A program made the position numbers and the translations under genes. Under the pieces are notes generated by a model. It did not search any database, was not told where the DNA came from, and saw nothing but the letters and a program-made list of their open reading frames with translations. A stretch of 64,000 bases of DNA from Claveliimonas ammoniilytica (GTDB lineage Bacteria > Bacillota > Clostridia > Lachnospirales > Lachnospiraceae), in assembly GCF_025567415.1 (NCBI RefSeq), contig NZ_JAOQJV010000010.1, forward strand, positions 1-64,000, in the 5' to 3' direction. Shown here one piece after another: positions 1 through 9,168 of the stretch; position 1 is the stretch's first letter; each line of letters begins with the position of its first letter.

Positions 1-76
1 GATTCTGTGCCATAGGTTATTTCTCCTGTTCTCGTATTGATTATAATTATATATCAAAATCCTTGAGAATAGGGTG

Positions 77-460
77 TCAACTTTTATGATACAACATCAT
101 AGCAATAACTCCTACTATCGAAAAAAATACAACTTTACTCATATATCCCATAAAGATAAGAGCAAATAATACAAGAACCAATAATGTAAGTGTTACTTTA
201 TAAGCATTCGCAAGAGAAGCATTAGTAATTGCGATATTTCTTTCATCATTTTCTAATATTTGCATTTCTTTTGTCGGCTTACTGAATATATCACACCCCA
301 TTAAAATCAATATTATTCCAATAAGTGTTGTACCATAGACAACCAAATCTGGACGAGGTACAGGTAATAGTTGATGTACTCCTAAACCATAAGTTAGTAA
401 ACCACCTAAAAGAACTATTACACCGACAAATAATTCTACTTTTTGTATCTTATGCTTCAT
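77..460 (-). CDS. DUF2178-like small membrane protein
   Basis: A 127-residue protein with about four hydrophobic segments in two pairs (residues about 9-28 and 38-56, then about 88-106 and 108-124) separated by a short charged stretch containing NDERN. That layout resembles the DUF2178 family of unknown function. The ATG overlaps the stop codon of the upstream HTH gene by 4 nt and is preceded by GAGGAGG, so the two are probably translationally coupled. A small XRE regulator followed by a short membrane protein is a common pair on Gram-positive mobile elements, and the regulator probably controls this gene. It lies past the end of the transfer operon, where Tn916 relatives carry accessory genes. 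Function unknown. Confidence 0.75.
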   Translation of the reverse strand: MKHKIQKVELFVGVIVLLGGLLTYGLGVHQLLPVPRPDLVVYGTTLIGIILILMGCDIFSKPTKEMQILENDERNIAITNASLANAYKVTLTLLVLVLFALIFMGYMSKVVFFSIVGVIAMMLYHKS

Positions 461-660
461 TTACTTTCCTCCTCATAAATAAAAATTTCTTCAATGCTCA
501 TTTGAAAGTACCTTGCAATTTTAAAGGCTAACATAATAGAGGGATTGTAGCGTCCATTTTCTAAAGAGCCTATTGTTTGACGAGATACTTCAAGAGCAGT
601 CGCTAAATCTTCTTGTTTAATACCTCTTTGTTTTCGTAATTCTTCTAAACGATTTTTCAC
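457..660 (-). CDS. XRE-family HTH transcriptional regulator
   Basis: A 67-residue protein consisting almost only of a Cro/CI-type helix-turn-helix: LEELRKQRGIKQEDLATALE is helices 1-2 and VSRQTIGSLENGRYNPS is the recognition helix and wing. It resembles the short YozG/YgzD-type regulators. I chose the GTG at 660 because AAAGGGG sits 7 nt upstream and the HTH begins immediately after; an open frame continues upstream but adds non-conserved residues. It ends with a 4-nt overlap on the membrane-protein gene, so it is probably an autoregulator of this two-gene unit. Confidence 0.85.
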   Translation of the reverse strand: MKNRLEELRKQRGIKQEDLATALEVSRQTIGSLENGRYNPSIMLAFKIARYFQMSIEEIFIYEEESK

Positions 661-760
661 AACATACCCCTTTCTTGAACAAATGGAAAGTTTACTTTCC
701 TTTTCTAATCTTATGATACTCCTGCGAGCAAAGAATGTCAAGCAAACTTTCCATATTTTA

Positions 761-1672
761 TTAACCTACAATCTTCCAGTTGCTATCCTTATGTAATACA
801 AGCTCATACTGCGATACTTGCGTCGCTTTTGTCTGATTATCAAGGAACTTCACGGCAACCTTGACTTTTACATTGTCGCCGTCCTTTATAAAGATAGGGT
901 TTACCAATTCAGAATAAAAGTAGTCCCTGCCGATAGGTTCAAGCACATTTCCCGATACATAGTAAGCAAGTTCTTTTTCTGTAGCTGTCGGGTAGAGCTT
1001 AAAGAATGTTTCCAAAAATGAGGTAGCGTCATTTACGGCATCAGCGTCCACGCTTGCGTCTGCTTCTGGTGTTTTAGGCTCATAGTCTGATTTTTCGATT
1101 GCTGGTGCAAGGGTAGGGTTCTGAACGATTACCATATCCCCGTCAGCGTCTACATGGACTTTTACGGTATAGGTTGCTTTCACATTGCTTGTCTGTTCTC
1201 CCTCTTTTATCTGCTGATCTACTTCGTAGGTAGCAGAAAAAGTGTCCGTTCCCGACTGTTCAATACTCCATACAATCACATTTGTAACCGTGGAGCTGGT
1301 CGGTATATCCGTTCTGATTGTATCAACATTCAAGTCCTGCAATTCCTTTGTCAGATAACCGTTGATTGCCTGCGTCCTTGCTTCAATCGCTTCTTTGCTG
1401 TTATTCCATGTGTAGTAGGACTTCGCAAAATTCTTCACGAAATTTTCAATCCCGTTGGTGTCCTGCAAGCGAAGCTCAATGATTTCTTTTTCATGGGTGG
1501 TGTGCTGGTCGATAGCCGTAAAATTCTTATACACTCCAAAGCTTACGCTTGCGATAAGCACCACCCACAACGCAATCACGGTTTTCTTATGTGTGCCTAC
1601 CTTAACAGTACGCACCTTTTTTTCTTTTGGTTCTTTGATAGTTTCTGTTTGTTTCTTATTCTTCTTAAACAT
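761..1672 (-). CDS. Tn916 Orf13/TcpC-like conjugal transfer protein
   Basis: A 303-residue bitopic membrane protein: a Lys-rich cytoplasmic N-terminus (about residues 1-30), one transmembrane helix (about 31-48) and an extracytoplasmic region that fits the two NTF2-like domains of TcpC/ConB. This family is a VirB8-like scaffold of the Gram-positive conjugation channel. It is the last gene of the transfer operon and follows the orf14 hydrolase by 15 nt, exactly as in Tn916 and ICEBs1. AAAGGAC precedes the ATG. Family assignment rests on position plus architecture. Confidence 0.9.
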   Translation of the reverse strand: MFKKNKKQTETIKEPKEKKVRTVKVGTHKKTVIALWVVLIASVSFGVYKNFTAIDQHTTHEKEIIELRLQDTNGIENFVKNFAKSYYTWNNSKEAIEARTQAINGYLTKELQDLNVDTIRTDIPTSSTVTNVIVWSIEQSGTDTFSATYEVDQQIKEGEQTSNVKATYTVKVHVDADGDMVIVQNPTLAPAIEKSDYEPKTPEADASVDADAVNDATSFLETFFKLYPTATEKELAYYVSGNVLEPIGRDYFYSELVNPIFIKDGDNVKVKVAVKFLDNQTKATQVSQYELVLHKDSNWKIVG

Positions 1673-1687
1673 ATTTTCAAGTCCTTT

Positions 1688-2695
1688 CTATTGTTTTACT
1701 CGTCCTGCACCGATTAAGTGCTGTTGCCAGTAACTACTACTTAGGTCTGCATATCCTATCGGGTCGCCTGCATGATATATCTGGTTATTCCCTACATAAA
1801 TTGCAACGTGCGTTACATAAGTACCAGCGTTATAGGTAGAATGGAAAAACACCAAGTCCCCAGCCTTTGCCTGCGAAAGCGGAAGATGTTGGGTAGCGTC
1901 ATATTGTGCTTGTGCTGTTCTCGGTAAGGAGATACCAGCTTTTCCATAACACCATTGCGTCAGTCCCGAGCAGTCAAAGGAAGTGTTGGGATTGCTACCG
2001 CCATACACATATTTCCAGCCTTGATATTTTAACGCTTCATTCATTACCTTTTGTGCCAGCTCTCCCGATACCTGCGGAACAGTTAAATACTGATTGACTA
2101 ATTCCACATAGAACATATTTCCATAGCCATACCGCCAGCCCCCGTTCTTTGCAACGGCTATCGGGTTGGTGTAGGTTACTTTCTTTCCACCCGATTTCTC
2201 ACGGGCGAAGCTCTCTGCAAGATTAAAGGTATATTTCTTTCCTTTTCCTGCCACATATCCCACATAACCACCGCCATAATTATAGGACTGTATCGCTACA
2301 TTCAAGTCGTCGATACCTTGATTTTGGCAGGAAGAAAGCAGGGACGCAAAATATTTACACCCCTGCTTGATTGAACTTTCTGTATCTAAAGAGTTGGGTG
2401 GTAGTCCCAAACTTTCCGAACTCTGCATAACATCTTCTGCCGTACCGCCACTTTCTACTTGAATGATAGCAAGTAGCACATTGACATACTCGGAGATACC
2501 GTTTTCTCTGGCGTATTTTTCCACCATAGGCTGATGTTTCAAAACTTCTGCGGATAAATTCATACCCGTAATGCCAGCAGAAAAGTTGCTGTTTTCGTCG
2601 TCGCTGTCCGCACTAATGAGGACACCAAAGAACAGCACCAGAGAAAAGAGGATAGGAAACAGACTGCCAATAAGAGCGATATGTTTCAGTTTCAT
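1688..2695 (-). CDS. Tn916 Orf14/CwlT-like bifunctional cell-wall hydrolase
   Basis: A 335-residue two-domain peptidoglycan hydrolase that opens the wall for the conjugation channel. The N-terminal hydrophobic anchor (residues about 5-28) is followed by a lysozyme-like domain (about 55-175; catalytic Glu in IQVESGG and the QSYNYGGGYV segment) and a C-terminal NlpC/P60 endopeptidase domain (about 215-335). The P60 catalytic Cys lies in FDCSGLTQW and the His in YVTHVAIYVG. The same domain order is known in CwlT of ICEBs1. Its ATG overlaps the orf15 stop by 4 nt, indicating coupled translation. Confidence 0.93.
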   Translation of the reverse strand: MKLKHIALIGSLFPILFSLVLFFGVLISADSDDENSNFSAGITGMNLSAEVLKHQPMVEKYARENGISEYVNVLLAIIQVESGGTAEDVMQSSESLGLPPNSLDTESSIKQGCKYFASLLSSCQNQGIDDLNVAIQSYNYGGGYVGYVAGKGKKYTFNLAESFAREKSGGKKVTYTNPIAVAKNGGWRYGYGNMFYVELVNQYLTVPQVSGELAQKVMNEALKYQGWKYVYGGSNPNTSFDCSGLTQWCYGKAGISLPRTAQAQYDATQHLPLSQAKAGDLVFFHSTYNAGTYVTHVAIYVGNNQIYHAGDPIGYADLSSSYWQQHLIGAGRVKQ

Positions 2696-4905
2696 TTTTT
2701 CTTCTGTCCTTTCTTCATTACAAGGTTACGGTTCTTTTCGGTATGTTCCGTTGTACGCTTTGATTGTTCAAAGGTCTGTGCCTTTGTGGTACGCTCTGCT
2801 TTGTAATTCTGGCGTGTTTCCTGCGATACCACTTTTTCTACATTCTGCCTATGTACTGGCTGTGCCGACTGGGTCGCTTTCTTATCAGAAGCACCAGAAG
2901 ATAACGGACGCTCTTTGATAACAGTTGTCTTGACTGGCTCACTTATCTTTGAAGTGGTCGCTGTGGCAGGGCGTTTGACTTCCTGCATTTTTTCCACACT
3001 CGGCTTTGGAATGGTTGAAGCTGTGGCTGGTCGCTCATGGGGACGGGTAGCTCCCGTTGTCGCTGATCCGTCAGCCTTTCGCTGTGCCTGCCTTGCTTCT
3101 TGTGCCTTTTGAAGCTCCATACGCTTGTCAGCGATATTTTGTCTATGCTGTTCCTGTCTTTCCAATCGTCCCGTCTGTCTGGACTGCTGTTCCTGCACCA
3201 TGCCACGCTTAAAGTCAGACACGCTGGACTTTGCCTTTTCCTTTGCGGAATACACCGCATAAGCGGTCTGTGTCGGCATATCCTTGATGTTTTCTTTGAC
3301 AGCGTTTGCCTTGTCTTTCACTTTATTTTTCGTATCTAAGACAGCACCCACCTTTGAGCCTGCACGCTGTCCCACGCTGGAAGTGGTATTGCCCCGATTT
3401 TCTTTAGAAGCGGTATTTTTTCTTTCAGCCCTCTTGCCAGCAACGGCACTTCCAGCCACCGCACCAGCGACACCGCCCGAAATACCGCCAGCACTTACCG
3501 CCCTTGCAATACGGTGTTCCATACACCTAGCCCTATGCCGCATAAACAGATACGGTCTGCGGAATATCCTGCGTCCCATGCTTTGACTGTCGTTAGCGTT
3601 CAAAGAGAACATACTCATTAAATCGCCCAGCTTCATATAGATACCAGCAAAACATACTATCTGCAAGAACGCCACCATGAAGAACGGATAGTCCGTGGAA
3701 ATGTTATAAAACATACTGGAAATGCTGAACGCCACCGTTACAATGAGCGTGATTCCTGCCCGTGTCATAATGGTATTAAACACCCTCACGATTGCCTGTT
3801 TTACCATGCTTTCATAGCTCGGTATCATGGAAAGTAGAAAACTGATAGGTAAAAACATTGCGAAGATAATAAAAAGTATCTGGCTGAACAACATCATGCC
3901 CGTAAGCAAGAATACAAATATTGTGATACCCAAGTTGAAGAACAAGAGGAAAAACACCATACCCAAACGGTTCACTACCTGCGGTATCGTCAGATTGTTG
4001 TTGTCGTTGTCCTCGATTTCTGTTTTCACGACTTCCTCTCTGGTTTTCCCGTCCTCGTCCTCTGGGCTTGCCGATACAAGAGCTTCTACACGGTCTGTTC
4101 CGATTTCCTCTGCGTTGCTGTTCCCGAATTGTAAGAGTAACCACGGCTGTTCCACTTGAATGGAAAATAAGCTGTCCCGTATCAAGTCCACGCTGTCCTT
4201 GCCCTCGCTGTCAGAGTTGGGGAGCATGATTTTTGTTCCCAAGTCCAAAGAAGCGGTGCTGATGTCTGATGAAAATTCATTTATCTTCTTGATGTAGTCG
4301 GGAGCGTAGGCAATAAATGAAGCGGACAGAATGAACACCACCACAAAGTTGATAACAGCGTGAAGTGCCTTGCTGGTTTCTCTTTTTATCAGTCCCGTAT
4401 AAGCAACATAAATTCCCACCACTAAGATAATGAGAAGCAGGAAACCAATATAGAAGCCAGAACTGGAAAAACCGTTCTGTGTTACACCTGCAAGGGTCTG
4501 TATGCTTTTCCCGATACTGTCTGCCATATCGTTGATGAAGTCCAGCTTATAGGCTTCCTGCACCACATAGCCCGTTGCATTACTCAAATACAAACTGATA
4601 GTCCAGACAAAGTTGGTAATGCAGTACAGCCCGTATTGTACCGATTTTCCGATACCGTCCAGCCAGTTCCACGGAAGCCATGACCAGCTATTATCTACAT
4701 AAAAATCAAGCTGGTAGTTGGAAAGGGGATATTTTGAATAAAGATTTTCTGCGTTTATGATATCGTCCACAAGCCCCGTCGCATGAGCCACCGTCCCCAG
4801 AAGTGAAAGCAGGATAAGGGAGAGTGCCACCACGAACAGAGCCATTTTGAGAAAGTGGAAAATCTTCTTTTTTGTGAACGCACCTTTTATCCTTTCTTTC
4901 ATCAC
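2692..4905 (-). CDS. Tn916 Orf15/TcpH-like multispanning conjugation channel protein
   Basis: A 737-residue polytopic protein corresponding to Orf15 of Tn916 (VirB6/TrbL-like, TcpH/ConG). The N-terminus (about 18-42) is a signal-anchor. Further membrane helices are visible around 85-115, 150-175, 185-205, 315-350 and 360-430. The last 270 residues are cytoplasmic, Gln/Lys/Arg-rich and low in complexity (repeated RQ, QAR and KA stretches), a tail typical of the family. It overlaps both orf14 and orf16 by 4 nt. It probably forms the inner part of the translocation channel together with the Orf16 ATPase. Confidence 0.9.
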   Translation of the reverse strand: MMKERIKGAFTKKKIFHFLKMALFVVALSLILLSLLGTVAHATGLVDDIINAENLYSKYPLSNYQLDFYVDNSWSWLPWNWLDGIGKSVQYGLYCITNFVWTISLYLSNATGYVVQEAYKLDFINDMADSIGKSIQTLAGVTQNGFSSSGFYIGFLLLIILVVGIYVAYTGLIKRETSKALHAVINFVVVFILSASFIAYAPDYIKKINEFSSDISTASLDLGTKIMLPNSDSEGKDSVDLIRDSLFSIQVEQPWLLLQFGNSNAEEIGTDRVEALVSASPEDEDGKTREEVVKTEIEDNDNNNLTIPQVVNRLGMVFFLLFFNLGITIFVFLLTGMMLFSQILFIIFAMFLPISFLLSMIPSYESMVKQAIVRVFNTIMTRAGITLIVTVAFSISSMFYNISTDYPFFMVAFLQIVCFAGIYMKLGDLMSMFSLNANDSQSMGRRIFRRPYLFMRHRARCMEHRIARAVSAGGISGGVAGAVAGSAVAGKRAERKNTASKENRGNTTSSVGQRAGSKVGAVLDTKNKVKDKANAVKENIKDMPTQTAYAVYSAKEKAKSSVSDFKRGMVQEQQSRQTGRLERQEQHRQNIADKRMELQKAQEARQAQRKADGSATTGATRPHERPATASTIPKPSVEKMQEVKRPATATTSKISEPVKTTVIKERPLSSGASDKKATQSAQPVHRQNVEKVVSQETRQNYKAERTTKAQTFEQSKRTTEHTEKNRNLVMKKGQKKK

Positions 4906-7352
4906 TCCACCTCATTTCTCTGTACGGGCGGTCTGGTATCAAAAGCGTGTAGCAGTTCTTCAAAGACTGGGTGTATCTGCACCACACCGACACGCCCGTA
5001 TAAGTCCTGCAATAAGCATTGTCCGTTCTCCAAATCACGCAAGCGTTTCTGGTTGTTTTCGTCGTCCTTGTCGATACCGAAAAATTCTAAGGTCTGTTTT
5101 ATCTCGTTGATGTCAGTAGAACGGAAAGCGAATTTTAAGCCGATATTGTTTTTCAGACTTTCCTTTGACACGTCCCCAGAAGATTGTGTAACGAAATAAA
5201 CGCCTGCCTGCATAGCTCGTCCAGCACGAACCAGCTTGTTAGAGAGCGTTTCTCCTTGTGCCACATTTAAGAACGCCCACGCTTCGTCAAGGTCTACGAT
5301 TTTGAAGATAGAACGGTCGCTGTGAATAAAATCTAAAGCAAAGGTACTAATCACAATCAGCATAGACACCGACAACAATTCAATGGTTGTGTATTCCTCA
5401 AAGGTCGTGTCCTTATCTGGTAACACAAGGTCGGCTACTTGAATGATATTGAGCTGGTTATCAAGGCTGATTGCATTTTCCACCGTACCATCTGAAAACA
5501 GCAGGTGTGCAAAGTCGTAGTCTGTGAAGCTGTCGATATGGTCTGCGATATTTCTTGATATGGGTGTATCTTCACGGCGTAGCTCGTCTATCACATGGAG
5601 CAAGCCCCGACTGTCGCTTTGGGTAACGGAACGCACCGCCTTACGAAGTACGGGGAATTTTTCGCCGTCCCTTGAAGAAATACCCGTTAAAAATGTCAAG
5701 ATGTCGATTGCCAGACTTTCAGCGTCTTTTACATTCTTCATAATCACGAATGGGTCAAGAAGTCCTGCGTTGTCCTTGTCGCTGGTTAAGTTTACGATAT
5801 TGATTTCATGGGCGATTTCTGGGAGCGTTTCTTTCCAGTTGCCTCTCTCGGCTTTGGGGTCTAAAATGACTGCTTGACCGCCAAACAGCACCGCATAATA
5901 TACCAGAAGATTGTTACAGAACGATTTCCCACCGCCAAGCGAACCGACAAAAGCAGAAGCAAGGGCATTTGTAACTGTACCTTTTACACCTTGACTGGCA
6001 AGGGACGGTTGCAGGTACACATTTCTTCCCGTATCAACGGAATAGCCCATATAGATACCCGTAGTTTCCCCTAATTGTTGTGTTGCTCCAAAGCCAAGCC
6101 CTGCTAGAAAATCTGATTTTACATACTGCACATAATCATTGATATATCGCTTGCTGGCAGGTAAAAATTCAGAATGAAGCCCCAGCATATCCCCAGCAGG
6201 ACGCACCAGCTTTACATTGAGGTCGTCGTAAAAGTCCTTGACTTCATCACAACGGCGTTTCAGCTCGTCAAGATCGGGTGCAGACACCCGTATGACGTAG
6301 CTTAACTTATACATACTTTCTTTTGTCTGGTCTAAGTCTGTTTCCAGCTCGTCCACGCTGTCTAATGCGTCCACCACATTTGAACTGGTTTCACTTCCTG
6401 CTTGATAGGCGTGGTTATCAAGGTCTTTCAGTTCCTTTTTCTTGTTGCGGACGGTTGTTAATGCTTTTCGGTTCTCCACGATTTCTACATTCATGGACGT
6501 ATCAACGGGGAATGTGAATTGCTGTTGCTGGAAATAGAAGATTTCACTTGAGGGAAAATCAAGCTCGCCTACAATCGCATTGACGGTAAAATAGGACACA
6601 TAGCTTTCCTTGTTCTCATGCTCCAAACGTAAATACCGCTGGCTTTCCTCAATCACACACCTTGTCGGACGGATAAGGTCGTAGTATTTTATCAGCGTTT
6701 CTTTGTTCAATTTCTTTTTGGGTAGCTGGTACTCATAATCTTCATAGGCGATACCGTCCCTGCCGTAAAGATGTTCCATGAGATACCCAAAATCATTGAT
6801 TTCCAAGCGACGCACCTTGAAACGACGGGAGATTTTGTTTTCCAGTAACTTTTCCATTTTCATGTAGCGGTTGATTTCATCATTCGGCATGGAAACAAAA
6901 TCATTCATCAGCGTGTGGTTCACTTCATGGAGAAATTCCGTGAACGTCAGCCATGCCGATTTTTTAATATTCTTCAGATTGAGTTGTTCTTCTGTAACCA
7001 TGAGCTTAAAGCCAAGAAAAAAGCGGTAGTCCACTTGATTGTCCCCAATCATAGATACTAACGCTTCGGTCTGTTCGTCTATTTTCTGGACTGCCACCTC
7101 ACGAAGTTTCCCCGTTACCAGTTTCTTTGACTGCTCCTGCATACTGCGGATTGAGCTTTCCGTGGCAATCTGCAAGGCATGAATTTTACCCTCACGGGAC
7201 TGTGCGATAAGCTGGCGAAAGCTGTCATGCACAATAAATTTCTGCTCTGCGGATAAGAAAGAATAGTTGTACGGTATCAGCTCATAGTAAGCGAACACCT
7301 CATTGTCCTTGTTCCAGACAAGGTTATTGTCAATATATTTTATCGGGAACAT
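4902..7352 (-). CDS. Tn916 Orf16, VirB4-like conjugation ATPase
   Basis: An 816-residue cytoplasmic ATPase, the full length expected for Tn916 Orf16 / ICEBs1 ConE / TcpF. The Walker A is GSLGGGKS (about residue 468) and the Walker B is IVDLDEAW (about 690), followed by the VirB4-type segment GVYFVTQSSGD. The N-terminal half is the usual VirB4 substrate/membrane-binding region. It powers assembly of, or transport through, the mating channel. The start ATG lies inside the end of orf17 (23-nt overlap), so the orf17-16-15-14 block behaves as one translationally coupled unit. No frameshift or motif loss is visible. Confidence 0.96.
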   Translation of the reverse strand: MFPIKYIDNNLVWNKDNEVFAYYELIPYNYSFLSAEQKFIVHDSFRQLIAQSREGKIHALQIATESSIRSMQEQSKKLVTGKLREVAVQKIDEQTEALVSMIGDNQVDYRFFLGFKLMVTEEQLNLKNIKKSAWLTFTEFLHEVNHTLMNDFVSMPNDEINRYMKMEKLLENKISRRFKVRRLEINDFGYLMEHLYGRDGIAYEDYEYQLPKKKLNKETLIKYYDLIRPTRCVIEESQRYLRLEHENKESYVSYFTVNAIVGELDFPSSEIFYFQQQQFTFPVDTSMNVEIVENRKALTTVRNKKKELKDLDNHAYQAGSETSSNVVDALDSVDELETDLDQTKESMYKLSYVIRVSAPDLDELKRRCDEVKDFYDDLNVKLVRPAGDMLGLHSEFLPASKRYINDYVQYVKSDFLAGLGFGATQQLGETTGIYMGYSVDTGRNVYLQPSLASQGVKGTVTNALASAFVGSLGGGKSFCNNLLVYYAVLFGGQAVILDPKAERGNWKETLPEIAHEINIVNLTSDKDNAGLLDPFVIMKNVKDAESLAIDILTFLTGISSRDGEKFPVLRKAVRSVTQSDSRGLLHVIDELRREDTPISRNIADHIDSFTDYDFAHLLFSDGTVENAISLDNQLNIIQVADLVLPDKDTTFEEYTTIELLSVSMLIVISTFALDFIHSDRSIFKIVDLDEAWAFLNVAQGETLSNKLVRAGRAMQAGVYFVTQSSGDVSKESLKNNIGLKFAFRSTDINEIKQTLEFFGIDKDDENNQKRLRDLENGQCLLQDLYGRVGVVQIHPVFEELLHAFDTRPPVQRNEVE

Positions 7353-7728
7353 AGTTCACACTCCTTACTGCCGTGATTGTTTCATTGAGTATCTGCTTAT
7401 GCAGTTTTACGGCTTTTCCTGCATAAGTGATTTTCGGTCGCAGGGCATAAGTTATCTGTGATTTCAAAAAGCTGTACGGCTTCTTTCCGTCAAAAGTTTT
7501 CTGCGACATAAACCAAGTGAGAGCAACGGGAATACCGAAGTATTTGAGAAATGCTCCCTCAATCATGGAAAGTGGGGGAATATCCCCAAACAGAATGATG
7601 ATAAATTCCGTAATCACAAACCATGTAATCTGCGTAAAGGTAACGGGAAAGGGCAAGTTAAAGTCATTGATTGCATATAAGACTTTTTCCACGTTCCAGA
7701 TACCCGTATAAGATTTAATCTTTTTCAA
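7330..7728 (-). CDS. Tn916 Orf17/TcpE-like conjugal transfer membrane protein
   Basis: A 132-residue protein with two closely spaced transmembrane segments (about residues 33-50 and 55-75) and a basic C-terminal tail. That matches the TcpE family (Tn916 Orf17, ICEBs1 ConD), a small inner-membrane component of the mating apparatus. AGGAGCT precedes the ATG. Its 3' end overlaps orf16 by 23 nt. A hairpin at 7755-7784 separates it from the ardA genes. Confidence 0.88.
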   Translation of the reverse strand: MKKIKSYTGIWNVEKVLYAINDFNLPFPVTFTQITWFVITEFIIILFGDIPPLSMIEGAFLKYFGIPVALTWFMSQKTFDGKKPYSFLKSQITYALRPKITYAGKAVKLHKQILNETITAVRSVNYVPDKIY

Positions 7729-7754
7729 GTTCTTTCAGCTCCTTTCAAAATAGA

Positions 7755-7784
7755 AAGGGACAGCCATGTTTCAGACTGTCCCTT
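7755..7784. terminator. Hairpin between ardA and orf17
   Basis: Perfect 9-bp inverted repeat (AAGGGACAG / CTGTCCCTT) with a 12-nt loop. On the minus strand it is followed by TCTATTTT, a weak U-tract. It could partly terminate the ardA transcript before orf17 or act as an mRNA processing or stability hairpin within the transfer operon. Confidence 0.5.
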
Positions 7785-7837
7785 AAAAGAGAAATATGCT
7801 GTCAGTAGCAACAATGCTTGTCGCTGATCTTCCAGCG

Positions 7838-8341
7838 TTAATATGGTATCTCGCACATACCTCGGCTTGTTTCAATGAAGCAACCGCCCATATCCAAATC
7901 TCGCCCGTAGGCTTCATAGTCAATGTAGTTCTGTAAGCTGGCTGGAATATCCCCAAGTGCCTGCAATTCGTCTATGTAGTAATAGGCAACGTCTGTCATA
8001 GTTTCACAGTCGGGATAATAATAAATATCGTCCTTGTGTTCCACGACTTCTTCCAGCGTCCCGTAGTGGCTGATAAATTCGTCCAGACACTCTACGATAT
8101 AGTCGGGAAGTTCCTCTATCATTTCATACATCTCATTAAGTTCTTCAATGGAAACATACTCGCCAATCGCAATGGGGAAGTTGTCAGTATCATGGATTGC
8201 GTATTCCTCGTACTGTTCATTCAAGCCAATTTTTTCTTTCACATCTTCCTCGTCAATGGGAAATGTGAACCAAGCACCGACTAAATAGCCCTCATTGTAT
8301 TTGCCAAGATTAGCAATGTAAACCGCCATATCATCAATCAT
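7838..8341 (-). CDS. ardA: ArdA antirestriction protein
   Basis: A 167-residue acidic protein of the ArdA family (Tn916 Orf18), a DNA mimic that blocks type I restriction enzymes so that incoming single-stranded ICE DNA survives in the recipient. Family hallmarks seen: VYIANLGKYNEG at the N-terminus, the GAWFTFPID segment, very high Asp/Glu content throughout, and DYEAYGRDLD near the C-terminus. I chose ATG 8341 because GAGGTG sits 6 nt upstream; two GTG codons just before it are possible but lack spacing. It is 17 nt downstream of a second, divergent ArdA-like gene. Confidence 0.93.
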   Translation of the reverse strand: MIDDMAVYIANLGKYNEGYLVGAWFTFPIDEEDVKEKIGLNEQYEEYAIHDTDNFPIAIGEYVSIEELNEMYEMIEELPDYIVECLDEFISHYGTLEEVVEHKDDIYYYPDCETMTDVAYYYIDELQALGDIPASLQNYIDYEAYGRDLDMGGCFIETSRGMCEIPY

Positions 8342-8358
8342 AAGCACCACCTCATTTC

Positions 8359-8862
8359 CTACTCTGGCAGTTCAAAGACAGCGTGTTCCGTTACAAGATA
8401 GCGTCTATTTTCCAGTAAGTGAGAAGCGTAGGCTTCAAAGTCAAAGTAGTATGCTTGACAGTCCTCGGACAGATGTTTGAACGTCGGGTCGTTCATCAGC
8501 TTTTGCCTTGCAACATCAATCATGCTTTTGCAGTTGGGATAAACCGTAATCACATTCCTGCAAATATAAAGTGCTTCTAAATTTTCATATACGGTAAGAA
8601 GTGATACATATTCTTCCTGCATATCACTTGAAAGCTGGCGGTACATAAAATCTAATTCGTTGAGCTGGTACACGCTTGTATGTTCGTGGACTTCATCAGC
8701 AAAGGGTACTACCTTTTCGATAATGAGGTAATCCCCACTTTCTGCACCGATACCTAACTTTTCTTCAAACTCTGCAACATCTATCGGCAGGTCGAACCAG
8801 TATGATATTGTTTCTTCGCCAGTTGTTCCTTTCGTTTCCACCAGCACCCTTGTTTCCTGCAT
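8359..8862 (-). CDS. Second, divergent ArdA-like antirestriction protein
   Basis: A 167-residue acidic protein with the same length and overall design as the downstream ArdA, including SYWFDLPIDV near residue 20 (matching GAWFTFPID in ArdA), a central YENLEALY region (matching YGTLEEVV) and FDFEAYASHL near the end (matching YEAYGRDLD). Sequence identity with the neighbour is low, so this is an old paralogue rather than a recent tandem duplication. It probably has antirestriction or anti-modification activity. Its first 82 bp overlap the end of the upstream gene in another frame, and GAGGAA precedes its ATG. Confidence 0.8.
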   Translation of the reverse strand: MQETRVLVETKGTTGEETISYWFDLPIDVAEFEEKLGIGAESGDYLIIEKVVPFADEVHEHTSVYQLNELDFMYRQLSSDMQEEYVSLLTVYENLEALYICRNVITVYPNCKSMIDVARQKLMNDPTFKHLSEDCQAYYFDFEAYASHLLENRRYLVTEHAVFELPE

Positions 8863-9077
8863 TGTTCCTCACGTCCTCTCTGTTGTTTCATCACATCTTT
8901 TAAGGTCTGGTACGACATACCAAACACATATTTAGAAAAATCTTCTAACTGTCTTTCTTCATAATCGGCAGGGTTCAGTCGTTTCATTTCCTGCCACACC
9001 TTACGCTTGTAAGAGGGCAGGTCGGAAATGTATTCACAGCCGACTTTCGCCTGCATATCCTTAAAAATATCGTTCAT
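8781..9077 (-). CDS. Small hypothetical ICE protein upstream of ardA genes
   Basis: A 98-residue, Lys/Arg/Glu-rich protein beginning MNDIFKDMQAKVG, preceded by GGAGTGA at good spacing. The first 65 residues look like an ordinary soluble domain; the last 27 overlap the start of the ArdA-like gene in a different frame and are basic and low in complexity. I recognise no named family. Its position, first in the antirestriction block just after a terminator, suggests a role in establishment or regulation, but that is inference from context only. Confidence 0.6.
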   Translation of the reverse strand: MNDIFKDMQAKVGCEYISDLPSYKRKVWQEMKRLNPADYEERQLEDFSKYVFGMSYQTLKDVMKQQRGREEQCRKQGCWWKRKEQLAKKQYHTGSTCR

Positions 9078-9101
9078 TTCGTCACTCCAATCTGAAATTT
9101 A

Positions 9102-9138
9102 GGTAAGAAAAAAGCAGTCAATCCTAAGACTAACTGCT
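9102..9138 (-). terminator. Rho-independent terminator, repeat copy A at cargo edge
   Basis: On the minus strand this is an 11-bp stem (AGCAGTTAGTC / GATTGACTGCT, two G-T pairs) with a TTAG loop, followed by TTTTTT. It ends transcripts coming from the NTF2-like cargo gene before the ardA block. A copy 35/37 identical lies at 13396-13432, at the matching edge of the other cargo block. Confidence 0.85.
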
Positions 9139-9168
9139 TTGTGTGTATAGATATAATTTGATTAAGTT

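Noticed and set aside
1..76. End of the conjugative element or a recombinase gene at the left edge
   Set aside because: No open frame or repeat can be recognised in these 76 bases; the integrase end is probably outside the window.
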